Below, piece by piece: positions 21,961 through 32,379 of a DNA stretch of 64,000 bases (position 1 is its first letter; each line of letters opens with the position of its first letter). The DNA comes from Tubulanus polymorphus. Taxonomy: Eukaryota; Nemertea; Palaeonemertea; Tubulaniformes; Tubulanidae. A program made the translations under genes and the position numbers. The stretch spans positions 11,654,278 to 11,718,277 of the forward strand of contig NC_134030.1 in NCBI RefSeq assembly GCF_964204645.1, given 5' to 3'. The notes beneath the pieces are model-generated. The model made no database searches. It was given only the letters and a program-made list of their open reading frames with translations, and was not told the origin of the DNA.

Positions 21961-22745
21961 AAATTCAAGTTCTTGAATTACTTGTTTGATGGCGCTAGTC
22001 AGAACCGGAAATTGGAACCTAAATCCGCCATGTTCTAGTTCATTTGCGATGAAAATCTCTCGCTTCACGTTTTTAATGACTAACTATACATCGTCACGCA
22101 TAATCCTTAAAACATGATATCCTACTGCTACGTTGGATACGCTTAAACCTCACTGCAAAGGCTCGAAATCACTTTAAATGTTCAAAAATTATCAAAAAAC
22201 ATTTTGCGACAGCTGACGATGTAAAGACTGTTTGCCAGGTATCACAACGTGGCTGCACTTGACGGCACGATTTCGATTGTTGGTTCGAGTCTTAGTACTT
22301 TTCATATTTTCATTATGAATCTACAAGTGTTGTCCTTCTAAAATCAATTTTATTTCATAATATTATTTCTTATTTATAAGTGTAGCCTGCAATAAATTCC
22401 CATTGATAGAGTCTTGAACTCAACAACAAAGTGATGTAACCCGGCACCAGTCTTCACTTCCGTTAGCTGCCTCGAGCGTCATCGCTAAATTTGTGATTTT
22501 TGGTAATTTTTTTACATTTTTTGTGATATTTAGCATTCGAAGTGAGGTTTTATCAAATTCAACACATTGTCAGGATATCATTCTTAAAGGATTACGCGTG
22601 ACAATGTATAGTAAGTGAAATATCGCTAACTAAAAACTTGAAGTGAGAGATTTATTGCAAATGAACTAAAACATAGCGGATTTAGGTTCCAATTTCCGGT
22701 TCTGACTAGAGCATCAAAGGAGAAATTCCAGAACTTGAATTTGTC
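21961..22745. mobile_element. Foldback/MITE with inverted arms of about 120 bp
   Basis: The left arm (21961-22080, starting AAATTCAAGTTCTTGAAT) and the right arm (22625-22745, whose complement starts AAATTCAAGTTCTGGAAT) match along about 120 bp. They include a perfect block around CTAGTCAGAACCGGAAATTG. The roughly 545 bp between the arms has no coding homology. No target duplication was found. Confidence 0.75.
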
Positions 22746-22859
22746 GATATCCCGTATTCGTTCGATTCAATGGCTTACCTGATGAGGTTTCAGACAGTTA
22801 TAACGCAAGTGATGTGGAGTAAAATCCACAATAATAACGAAACAACAGTCCAAAAATGT

Positions 22860-22990
22860 AACTGAAGTTAGTAGTTTATTCAACGTTTCAACTATATCCT
22901 AAAAGTCATCTTCAGGAACAATGAAATATGACAGAAATTATGAGGAAAATTAACGTAGAAACAGTTACAAGCTAAAATAGATTAAAGAGA
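22860..22990 (-). pseudogene. Penelope-like element 3' tail
   Basis: On the minus strand, CCTGAAGATGACTTTTAGG then GATATAGTTGAAACGTTGAA resembles the PEDD(F)xDIVETLN end seen after the endonuclease of Penelope-like elements. It lies on the same strand as the endonuclease piece at 23850-24110. Confidence 0.45.
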
Positions 22991-23189
22991 AGCAAACCAA
23001 ATGGTAATTATATGATACCATTTCTTTTTATAAGAAAAATTCTTTATTTTAACCATCAAAATTTAGAATAAATTTGTTATACATAGATAATATGACAGTT
23101 AAATATCGCAATATCTTGGTAAATGCAGTGTAGAAAACGAGAAAGAAAAAAAAGTACCTGGTACAGTCATTGCTTGCTAATTTTGTTAC

Positions 23190-23840
23190 AACGATCATAA
23201 TTTTCAGCAATAAATTTTGCTACTTTTGAAATAATTTGGTGGTTTAAATGAGATGTATAGATACCAGGGTCACCATATAATAGGTAGTTACATTTTCTGC
23301 GTTTTGGGAGTCAACGTAAGTGGGGTCCTACCTGCAGCTGGTCTAGTTCAATTAGGAGATTGGTTAAAGAAGCCCGATGGTCAGGCTGGTTGCAGAAAAT
23401 AAAGAAATGCGCGGTGTCGAGCCGCCTTTTACAAAAGTTACAAAGAGGATTTTTGACTAGGAAATTGTGGTTAAAAAATTACTTTTTAGCAGGAAATCTA
23501 CTCTTAACCTATTTAGGGCTATCTCCTCTGGGGGTTATAATTTGGAGATCAGTTGTGCTGGTAATATGATTTCCAGTGTATTCAAGAGAAACTTTTCTTT
23601 TGAAGTTGGTTATTAAATCCAGATCTCTGAAATTTGCTGGGAGTTTATTCCAGACATTCATCAATATGGCAATAGGCGAAGTCATGAATTTAGCACTTCC
23701 AAAGGGAAGTGTAAACGGCAGTGGGTTTTGCACAGTACAGGACCTGGAAAACTGATATTGGGAAAATGGATGAATCACCAGAGGGGCGATATCATGGATA
23801 ACTTGAAACATATAAATCTGGCTTCTTTCTTTACGCCTGA
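23190..23840 (-). pseudogene. LINE ORF2 C-terminal fragment
   Basis: From 23811 the frame reads LPFGSAKFMTSPIAILMNVW, NKLPANFRDLDLITNFKRKV, the usual end of the non-LTR RT region (W-N-x-LP ... FK). After a frame change (23460-23190) it continues HNFLVKNPLCNFCKRRLDTA, HFFIFCNQPDHRASL and HQIISKVAKFIAENYDR, a Cys-rich C-terminal tail (C-x2-C ... H ... C) found in several LINE families. It may belong with the LINE RT fragment at 27490-27790. Stops interrupt it. Confidence 0.68.
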
Positions 23841-23849
23841 CATCTAGAG

Positions 23850-24465
23850 TTGGCTAATGGCAAAATATGACAGCGCTATATGACAAACTATGGGGTAGTT
23901 AAATCAAAACATTGGTGAATACAAGTTGAGAGAGACTTAAATTGATGAGTGACAAATAAGAGGTTTAAAGTTTTTTACATCTAATTTGTGCTCTTTCATA
24001 CGTTGGTTAAGGTTCTAACCTGTTTGTCCTATACTTTGTCGCAAACTTTACAAGGCATTATACAAATTCCACAATTGAGACATTCGGATTTTGGTTTGTT
24101 TTTAATCAATATGTTGCTAAGTTTATTATTATAATTAAAGATAAGTTGTTTATCTAGTGACCAAGGAGGAACTTTAGAATTCTCGAGAAAAGGTACATAC
24201 GGTACAATGATAGGCTGTTCATTGGTAGCCGACGCAGGAATTCTTAAGTTATTTTTTCTAAAATTGGTAAAAAATGGCCTTTAAGGAGAGCTTTTTTCAA
24301 AATGAAATCAGGTAGGCAAAGAAAAATCCTTGAGCTAAACTGAGTTTGATAATGGGGGAAGAGAAAGAAAAGTAATGAAGGTAGGATTCAACGTTAGTTG
24401 GTTTCATATACACCGTGAATTTCCAGAAAGACATACCGTTAAAGATCAAACATCCAGGAAAGTTA
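23850..24465 (-). pseudogene. Penelope-like element, C-terminal half with GIY-YIG remnant
   Basis: Minus-strand translation gives CLIFNGMSFWKFTVYMKPTN and VESYLHYFSFSSPIIKLSLA (24460-24330), the RT thumb region of Penelope-like elements. Then come SECLNCGICIMPCKVCDKV (24085-24030) and, frame-shifted, IGQTG, a stop and NLNQRMKEHKLDVKN (24025-23965), a GIY-YIG endonuclease core preceded by its Cys motif. A frameshift and stop break the nuclease. The first residues (a mutated FLDVLI) follow on from the RT half at 27815-28551, so this is one element split by inserted DNA. Confidence 0.78.
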
Positions 24466-24495
24466 TTAGGGTTTTCTGTTATTTCACAGAAAACC
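24466..24495. repeat. Perfect hairpin at the edge of an insertion
   Basis: TAGGGTTTTCTGT, a short loop TTATTTC, and ACAGAAAACCCTA form a near-perfect inverted repeat. It sits exactly where the Penelope-like sequence breaks off, and AGAAAACCCGTTAT at 27787-27802 sits at the other break. Confidence 0.6.
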
Positions 24496-25569
24496 CTATT
24501 GATATCCGCGTGATTATTATTATTATTATTTTCTTCCACACCATTTTTACCAAAAGAACATAGGCTTTGTTACCTTACTGCTGTTTCATATACAATCCAT
24601 ATGATATCGTTCAGCTCACTGAGATCTACAAATAGCCCGCGTGTTTTTTCACGAATCATCGTTACAAAAGCGCTGTCGGGCCGTAAACATCGAAAATTTA
24701 GCCCCATTCAATGGGGCGACATGTTTTTCGAGTCGTCATCCCGAAATCAACCCGCAGGCCGACTGTCACTTCGATTATCAATTCAAGTATAAATGAACTA
24801 ATTTATTGCCGCAGACTTCACATTCAGTCGCGGTCTTCAAACAGTGAATTTAGCAATAGCCCATTTTCCTCATCAAATCATATTACCGATACACTGGAAA
24901 TTTACTACTTTAGATTTTAAAAGCACTGTCGAGCCGTAAACATCGACGAATCGACGTGTGTTACTACATCGACGTTCCGTGGATGAGCTGCGAGTTTCTC
25001 CTCATCATGAGAATCAAATCGAGTACAAATTAATTTATTACTACCAGTGATTTGGCTGCGGGTTTCAAGGAGTTAGTTTAACAATACCTATTTTTCTTTA
25101 CCGAATTAACCGTGTATTTACTAAGATAAATCTTTAGTGTACTGGGGAACCGTAGGCCTAAACTAAACAGGCCGAAGAGATATGGCGGAGAAAAGTTGTT
25201 ATGTCGACGAGGTATCAAAATAAAAGAATATATTACTTTATTCGGCCGCGGGCTTCAACCATTTATCAATACTCTATATTTCCTACAGTACATACCGATC
25301 ATTGTCAAATGCACAAGGTATTTACTAAATACAAGTATATAACACTCTCCTATCTGTATGCTAGACTCACACTTGACATTCGGAGTAAGCGTTCGCTGTG
25401 GGGGAAAGGAGATCGTTCGCTGTGTCGCTGTTTATCGAGTGTGTTTATCGAGTTTTACGCGACCTTAAGGCTTTAGTATGGTGGCTGATAAGATAAAAAA
25501 ACACGAATATGCAAATGAGGGCGACATTACGACAAGACAAAACTAAAATAACGCGAGAAAACAATGATT
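24496..25569. repeat. Degenerate tandem repeat, about 190-230 bp, three copies
   Basis: Anchors recur in order: 'taatttattgccgcagactt', 'cagtcgcggtcttcaa' (24825), 'ggctgcgggtttcaag' (25053) and 'ggccgcgggcttcaac' (25244), each followed by a related AT-rich stretch ending in 'atttact'. 'gagccgtaaacatcga' also occurs twice (24680, 24930). An (ATT)n run lies at 24514-24530. No gene is seen. Confidence 0.5.
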
Positions 25570-25974
25570 TTGATTTTGTCGCCCGCGACAATTCATTATT
25601 TTGGTTTTGTCGCCCGCGACAATTCAATATTTTGGTTTTATCGCCCACGACAATTCATTACTTTGGTTTTATCTCCAGCGACAATTCATTATTTTGGTTT
25701 TGTCGCCCGCGACAATTCTTCTTTTGGTTTTGACGCCCGCGACAATTCATTATTTTGGTTTTATATTTTGTTTTTGTTGCCCGCGACAATTTTTTTTCCG
25801 GTTTTGTCGCCCGCGACAATTCATTATTTTGGTTTTATCGCCCGCGACAATTCAATATTTAGGTTTTATCGCCCGCGATGATTCATTATTTTGGTTTTGT
25901 TGCACGAGAATTCATCATCTTGGTTTTATCGCCCGCGACAATTCATTATTTTGGTTTTGTCGCCCGAAGAAAAT
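25570..25974 (+). repeat. 31-bp palindromic minisatellite, left block
   Basis: About 13 tandem copies of a 31-bp unit, GACAATTCATTATTTTGG then TTTTGTCGCCCGC. The join of units forms TTGTCGC-CC-GCGACAA, a 7-bp stem. Copies differ at a few positions (Tatcgcc/Tgtcgcc, ttcaat/ttcatt). The array stops at 'gtcgcccg' (about 25966) and resumes at 27119 after a 155-bp-repeat unit. Confidence 0.93.
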
Positions 25975-27118
25975 TTTGAAGAAGCTTTGATCAATTACCT
26001 TGATCTTTCGTTTATATTTGAATCTACCAAAGGCCCATCAGCATAAGAAAATTGGGTCGATCTGACTCAAGATGGCCGTCCTATGACCTTTTTAGTGCCC
26101 AAAAATGTCAATTTTAGCCAGAATTCTAGGTCCTGTAGCTTCCTTCTGGTTTGCCATTTCTCATTGCAATTGCTGATGGATATTCTTTAGAGAGGGATGT
26201 TTTATACCTGGGACAGGTATTTTTGATCAGCCAATTATGACGCAATTGGCGGCCATCATGGTGTCATCAGTACTCATTCGTAGGTGGGAATAAGTTTTTC
26301 CACAATTAATTGATACCTAAGCATATTGTGTTACTATATTCAATTGGAAAGCCCATAACGTGTTCCATGATTTTTGTGAGTTTCAAGGTCATTGGTTTTT
26401 GTATGTGGCCATCAGGGGGCGTTGAATAATACAATAACTTAGTATCGCTATATTATATTTGTACCAAGGCATATTTTGTTACCATGATCAATGGCAAAGT
26501 TGTAGTTCATGACATCGTCTATGATTGTGGTGAGTTTTTAAGGACATTAGTTATTCCATACAGTCACCAGGGGACGTTGAATAGTAGAAAAGCTTAGTTT
26601 TTCCTTATTAGATTGGTACCTAGGCATAGTTTGTTACCATGATCCATTGCAAAGTTGTAGTTCATGACATCGTCTATGATTGTGGTGAGTTTTTAAGGAC
26701 ATTAGTTATTCCATATAGTCACCAGGGGGCGCTGAATAGTAGAATGGCTTAGTATTTCCTTATTAGATTGGTACCTAGGCATATTTTGTTACTATGATCA
26801 ATTGCAAAGTTGTATTTCATGACATGTACTACGATTGTGGTGAGTTTTAAGGTCATTGGGTTTTGCATATGGTCACCAGGGGGCGTTGAATAGTAGAATA
26901 ACTTAGTATTTCCATATTAAATTGGTAACGAGGCATATTTTGTTATCACAATCAATTACAAAATCATAGCTGCTCACATGTTCTTTGATTGTGGTGGGTT
27001 TCAAGGTCATTGGTTTTTGTATATGGTCACTAGAGGGCGTTATGTATTGAAATTGTTAGATTGTTGAGCATTTGAAACCACTGCCCAAGTGAGCATGGTG
27101 TCCCTGGACCCCTAGTTT
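25975..27118 (+). mobile_element. 155-bp-repeat unit with five tandem monomers
   Basis: A leader of about 330 bp (with 'actcaagatggccgtcc') is followed by monomers starting near 26313, 26461, 26616, 26771 and 26925, a spacing of 148-155 bp. Each contains 'aggcatattttgttacc', 'gttcatgacat', 'gatTgtggtgagttt' and 'tcaccagggggcgttgaata'. The last monomer differs and ends GTCCCTGGACCCCTAG|TTT. It interrupts the 31-bp minisatellite, so both ends can be read against known host sequence. Structure (tandem core, CTAG end, no ORF) resembles non-autonomous Helitron/Helentron units such as the pearl elements of bivalves; that comparison is inference. Confidence 0.78.
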
Positions 27119-27455
27119 GGTTTTGTTGCCCGCGACAATTCATTATTTTGGTTTTATCGCCCGCAACAATTCAATATTTTGGTTTTAACGCCCGCGACAA
27201 TTCATTATTGTGGTTTTATCGCCCCCAACAATTCATTATTTTGGTTTTATCGCCCGCAACAATTCAGTATTTTGGTTTTAACGCCCGCGACAATTCATTA
27301 TTGTGGTTTTATCGCCTGCGACAATTCATTATTTTGGTTTTATCGCCCGCGACAATTCATTATTTTTGTTTTGTCGCCCGTGACAATTCAATATTTTGGT
27401 TTTGTCACCCGCGACAATTCATAATTTTGGTTTTGTCGCCCGTGGTTTTGTCGGA
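27119..27455 (+). repeat. 31-bp palindromic minisatellite, right block
   Basis: About 10-11 further copies of the 31-bp unit seen at 25570-25974, in the same orientation. In this block several units alternate (gcccgcaac / gcccgcgac, 'ttttaacgcc'), giving a higher-order 62-bp pattern. It ends near 27455 with 'gtcgcccgtggttttgtcgg'. Confidence 0.93.
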
Positions 27456-27489
27456 TCATTAAGTTTTTGGTTGAACAGTGTGTTAAGGT

Positions 27490-27790
27490 TGTTTTGGAAA
27501 TTTACTCGGTCTGGTATATTTTGGATTACTGTGTATGTCATTTGTCAGGACATTTAACAGAAGACGACATAGGATACTACCTTGCGTGACTCCACTAGTT
27601 AGACCGTCTCATTCCAAGATGAGGCGTTCCGTTGATTTCGGTTACAAGTTTCCGTTCAGAGATAACTGCTGTGCCATTTGGGCGACCTATCATTGATACT
27701 GTTTCCTAATAGCCTGTTCAGTAATGGCTGATGTTGAGCCTTATCAAATGCATTGTTGAAATCCACCGTTGAACAGGATTCTAAGACTGT
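27490..27790 (-). pseudogene. LINE reverse-transcriptase fragment
   Basis: Minus-strand translation gives SCSTVDFNNAFDKAQHQPLL and LGNSINDRSPKWHSSYL, a stop and, in another frame, SGVTQGSILCRLLLNVLTND. These are RT motif A (VDF-x-x-AFDK) and motif B (GV-x-QGS-x-L) of a non-LTR element. It is the same family as 1503-1815. It lies in the insertion that splits the Penelope-like element. Confidence 0.72.
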
Positions 27791-27814
27791 GCAGAAAACC
27801 CGTTATCGCTGCTT

Positions 27815-28551
27815 TGCAGCTATATTTTTACTATTGGATTCCCATTCCTACGTAAAGGCCAGAGATGGGTAAAGGTAGTTTAATAACACAAAAAAGTTAT
27901 CAACAAAGTTAAAGGTAACTAAAGCCAGAACAATGTCAACATATCTGAGCCAAATTTTAGGGCGAATATTAGTATAAAGAGGCAACATTTCAGATTTAAC
28001 ATGTTCTAGGAATAAATTAGCTAGAATAGGACTAAGAGGGTTTCCCATAGCGATACCAAATGTCTGTTCGTAGAAACAATTGTTAACTTTAAAAAAAGGA
28101 TTCCGTCATACAAAAAGAGGTAAGATCGTTAATATAAAGAGATGATAATCTGCGTTTAAAAAAATCAGGAGTAGGCCCAAGAGGAACATTGGTGAAAAGG
28201 GAAGTAACATCAAACGATATAAATTTGTCGTTACCAGGGATGATATTCTTAATACGTTCAAGTAAATGTTGATTATGGCGAAGATGCGAAGAAGAAAATG
28301 AACCGAGCACAGGAGATAATTGCTTCGCGAGAAATTTAGATAACCTGTATGTAGGATTATTACCGCAGTGGAACATTATCTTTATGAATTATGGGCGGGC
28401 CTTTCATATAGGGTAAAGAAGGAAGACGTGAATGGAACTTATTCACAGTTTCTTTAGCGGAGGGGAAACGTTTTATTATATTAGAAAGACTTCTATCAAA
28501 ATTGGCTTGCATACGAGGAAGAGGATTTGATTTAAATATCTTAGGTCTCAA
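27815..28551 (-). pseudogene. Penelope-like element, reverse-transcriptase half
   Basis: Minus-strand frames encode PLPRMQANFDRSLSNIIKRF and RLPSLPYMKGPPIIHK (28540-28370), YRLSKFLAKQLSPVLGSFSS, and NDKFISFDVTSLFTNVPL (RT motif A, about 28225-28170). FGIAMGNPLSPILANLFLEH and IWLRYVDIVLALV (28060-27910) follow. The wording (FDVTSLFTNVP, AMGNPLSP-LAN) is characteristic of Penelope-like RT. The catalytic YxDD reads YVDI, so the enzyme is dead, and two frame changes are present. After YPSLAFT the coding ends near 27820 at inserted DNA; the next part of the protein is found at 24465-23850. Confidence 0.85.
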
Positions 28552-28858
28552 GTGTTTGCCACCCAGCTAACTAGCATCCATACTCCTCCGCCTTTAAGTA
28601 TTTTTCACCTAAACTGAAATATAAATGAGTAAGTATAAATTTGGTTTAAGAGCGTTTTAACCTATTCAATATGCCCACACTGTTGGGCATCCTTAACAAG
28701 AACATAAGTGAAATAGCATCTAAGTAAATGAGCTATCATTTTATAGTATAAGAAGTTGTAGAGGATAGAAAGACCTTTCAGAATCACCAAATATTTTTTA
28801 CCTAATTCGAGAAATTTAACATACTTTCTCATGGAAATGACCTACATTCGACAAGAAT
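28552..28858. other. No gene recognised
   Basis: This is AT-rich sequence upstream of the Penelope-like RT. I saw no terminal repeat. Confidence 0.5.
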
Positions 28859-29680
28859 ATGAACAATTCTGCAAATGATGAGATATTAAAAGATTTTAGC
28901 TCTGCTGTGACCCTCATTTTCTGTCCGTCCGTCAACTTTAGCTTCAATTTGCTACAAGTGCTACAGTTCTTTACTAATCTTAACCAAACTTGGTATGAAG
29001 CTAATATGGGCCAAGGTATATGGTTTATATATACTACAGGCCAAGGGAAAAAATGTTATAGAGCCGTTTTCCCAATTTGATCTCTAGGGGGCGCTCTGTG
29101 GGTGGTGCTTGTAAAATCTTTAAATCGCTACTTGTCCTAGAATAATAATCCGATCTTGATGAAACTTGGTTTATAGATACTACAGGCCAAGGGACAACAT
29201 GTTTTATATCCGGTTTCCCAAGTTGACCTTTAGGGGGCACTGTACAGGTCACACTTGTAAAATCGAAAAATCGCCATTCGTCCTACAATTACAGTTCGAT
29301 GTTGACCAAACTTGGTATGTAGATACTATGGTCCAAGGGCTATAAACTTTTAGAGCGGTTTTCCAAATTTAATCTCTAGGGGGCGCTGTACGGGTGGCGC
29401 TTGTAAAATCTTTAAATCGCTACTTGTCCTACAATTACTATCCAATCTCAATATGAATTTATTCTGGCCATGGGCTAAATGTTGCTGAGCCATTTTCCCA
29501 ATCTGATATCTAGGGGGCGCTGTACAGGTCACACTTGTAAAATTGTTCGATTGCTACAGTCCTACAATCATTAGCTGATATTGACAAAGCTTGGTATGTA
29601 GATACTATGGGCCAAGGGTTATAAGTTATAGAGCCATTTTCTGGATTTGAACTCTTGAGAGTGCTGTGTAGGTGGTTGTA
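28859..29680 (+). repeat. Tandem repeat, about 145 bp, five copies
   Basis: Each unit contains 'aacttggtatgtagatacta', 'ggccaaggg', 'gagccgttttcccaa', 'ctagggggcgctgt' and 'cttgtaaaatctttaaatcg'. The 'gggggcgc' anchors fall at 29088, 29231, 29378, 29512 and (decayed) 29654. The array starts after 'ttctgtccgtccgtc' (28919), a leader motif also present before the 155-bp units (10585). It looks like the same type of element but a different family. No gene is present. Confidence 0.85.
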
Positions 29681-29800
29681 TAGAATATATAATATATAAT
29701 TATAAAACAGCGGAGGTGTATCAGCCGATAGGCTGCTTGTTTTAACCATATTTCTGGAAAATCAAATGAAAAACAATTAACAAGAGATTGGAAAATGCAT

Positions 29801-30569
29801 TTACCATGATAAGTTCATTCGAAGTCCAAATGGCACAATTTGTAATTCATTATGGTATGAAATGTTCGAAGCACGGAACTGGACACAGCGAACATTACAT
29901 TGTTTACAATTATAACGAGTTTGTCTCCTTCCACCAGGTCTTGTTATATTGGAACAAACGGCACAGTTTGGTCGCCCAGTTTCTACATTCCATGAAAATA
30001 TTTTCATGTCTGATTGTAGAACAGGTTTCCATTGATGATAACGAGATCTCGGCTTTAGGTCAGGATTGCTTTCAAAGAATTGTTCAGCATAACTGTTTGT
30101 TTGCGTAACGAGGAAATCATAGAATTAATCACCCATAAACATTCCACAATAATCAATAGGCTTTATCTGACCAATCGGCCCTAAATCTGTTTGTTCAGTG
30201 AAATCTTTTAGCCACGTGCGATAACTTTCATCGCCCTCGAGAATCTTCCACGATAGTTTGGTAGTAATCAGGAGGTCGTTTAGCCCATTCTGACGCGGGC
30301 TCTGATCCAGACGAAGAATCAGCTTCGAGCATCGAGTTTACCTCATCGAGGTTAAATTTGGGCCGAGCCATCAGTTCAGTTGACTTCAGTAACTTCAGGG
30401 GGCCAAAACTGATAAACTTTGAGAAATGACGATAATTTTTCTCCACATAAAGCTTAAGCCGTATGGGTCTGCAATCTGGCAGACACTGTGTAGAGATTTT
30501 CGCTGCGTAGATTTCAGACAGTTCGAACCCAACTCCAACATATGGCGATTAACCCAGTTAAAGGGTTAA
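29801..30569 (-). mobile_element. Internally deleted piggyBac element
   Basis: The right end is TTAA (30566-30569) followed inward (minus strand) by CCCTTTAACTGGGTTAATCG, a piggyBac-like terminus. The transposase start MARPKFNLDEVNSMLEADSS lies at 30371. Frame-shifted N-terminal sequence TQTNSYAEQFFESNPDLKPR and SRYHQWKPVLQSDMKIF (30110-29995) then runs straight into the C-terminal zinc finger: CAVC ... TRYNCKQCNVRC ... YHNE (29965-29850). The entire catalytic domain is missing. Such deletion derivatives are non-autonomous. The left TTAA end was not found. Confidence 0.75.
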
Positions 30570-31164
30570 AGATAATTTGTTGGCATGGAACCATTCAGCC
30601 AGGTTAGTCACTGACGAAACTATTTGTGTCATCAGCGAAAAGTATTAAATGAATGGTGTCGCTGACATTTATGCAATCGTTGATCTAGATGATAAAAAAG
30701 TGAGGGCCAAGAATTGATTGAATTTGATTTTGTAGACAAAATATGAGAAAATACGTCCAAATATAGTACAAATGCAATAATGACATGTATTAGAAATATG
30801 GAAATTGGTATCAAAATCACCCTGAAGCCAGCATAGGTGTTTCATAGCGTATATGTGTCCCTTGGATCAAAGCCCAAAATCATATTGACTTAAACAGCAC
30901 AATGGTATTTATAGGCAAATAACAAGGCTGGTATAATGTACCATGGCCACTATTCAGCAAAACGTAAATAAGATGCAAATATGATTCAATATCATATAGG
31001 TTTTGTGGATTTATATTATTTGAAGACTCGCGAGAAGAGGCAAGACATATAGTTAATGGAGCGTCCTGAAGTAGATCTGCCAAATTATGCCAATCTACAG
31101 CAGAATTAAAAACAATAGAATTTGGACTGTTAATTGACCTGTTGATGCATTTTAAAGCCACGCT
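30570..31164. other. No gene recognised
   Basis: The minus-strand frame 31161-30880 (93 codons) shows no known domain. Confidence 0.45.
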
Positions 31165-31275
31165 GACATTTGCACGAATTTGGCCTAGCTCGGTCAGTTT
31201 TGTTGGTACATACCTGAAGTTTCATAAGGACCAGGAAGGACCGGCAGTCGACCTAAAACATCGATTATCAACTCA
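31165..31275 (+). repeat. MITE end, same family as 58981-59396
   Basis: TTGGCCTAGCTCGGTCAG, 'ttggtacatacctga' and 'aggaccggcagtcgacctaaa' match the MITE end at 58983-59065. The opposite end was not found nearby, so this is a fragment. Confidence 0.6.
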
Positions 31276-32330
31276 TTTTTCACTATTTCGGATTATTAAA
31301 AAATCCTTGTTGACAGGCGATAACTTCAAAGAGTTTCACTGCCATCGGCAGTATTTTGATGAAAAATGACATAATTTCCACACCAGGAAACACGTCAGTA
31401 GGAAATAGGACAAACTCCAGAAAACACTGAAGTTAATCCATCAATGTCATAGTCTCAAAAGCTTCACTAAATATTCAGTACATGCTATTACCTGTCAATC
31501 ATCAAAAGTCCTTTGATGAATCGCCCTCAAGTACATGGCCTGTGGGTTATCTGTACTGGAATGGATCTAATGAACCATCGGATACTATGAACTTTTTGTT
31601 CCCCAAATGGATCGTTAGAATGTGGTTCTACTGTAGTAGTCGTCCACGGTTTGAGAGATATCTACGTAAACCGGCTATTATACGGATTGTGCACTTAAAT
31701 CATAGTTTATACGGGTAATATTATCCGTATATCACTTAATCCGTACTAAATAGCTCAGCCCCTAGTGATACGGATTAATCGAGGTTGACTATCATCATCA
31801 CAATTTAATTTATTTTTTGAATCTCTTGATTTTCAAGATCACGATTTACATGATGGTAGTTTTCTTCATCTCTTGAATCCACAACACAATTTTCACTCCT
31901 AACACTTTGTAAATTTTACACATCAGTTACCAACCGCCAGATGTCTTCTTATCATGTATAATTTCCTAATTGATTATTGTTGTAAGAAATGCATTGATTG
32001 GTGTAAAATTTTGTATATTTTAACCATATGAAATTTTGGATTGAATGATTGGAAATGCAAGAAATATGAAACAACGTGTCACACACACCACATGAAACCC
32101 ATTCAACTTCATTACCACTCTCACACAAATTTCATTATCACTCTCTCCCTCTCTACCAAATTTATTCTAACGCTCATCCTTGCTCGCATTCTCATCCTCA
32201 CTCACAATCACGCTCTCGACCTCACTCATATTCTCACTCTCATCTTCACCTGTGACCTCACTTTGATTTACCATTACCGGTGCAATGTTTTCAATATTTT
32301 CAATTAATTCATCCCTTAATTCATTTGATT
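31276..32330. other. No gene recognised; CT-rich low-complexity tract
   Basis: 32085-32270 is pyrimidine-rich (CTCTCAC and CTCAC-like repeats) and yields a spurious hydrophobic frame. The remainder has no recognised content. Confidence 0.55.
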
Positions 32331-32379
32331 TTCATAGTTAGTCCGTGTCTCTTTCGTAATTAAGACCCCCTTCCCCGAT

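Noticed and set aside
21654-22068. Two minus-strand frames as a host gene
   Set aside because: No recognisable domain; the second overlaps the arm of a foldback element.
25570-27455. CRISPR-like array of palindromic repeats
   Set aside because: The 'spacers' are the same in every unit, unit length is constant at 31 bp and the setting is eukaryotic. It is a minisatellite.
25509-27462. Open frames rich in PRQFIILVLSPATIHYFGF repeats
   Set aside because: They arise because the 31-bp unit happens to lack stops in some frames; there is no independent coding evidence.
32041-32307. 88-codon hydrophobic, His/Leu/Thr-rich frame
   Set aside because: It is a translation of a CTCAC-like low-complexity tract.
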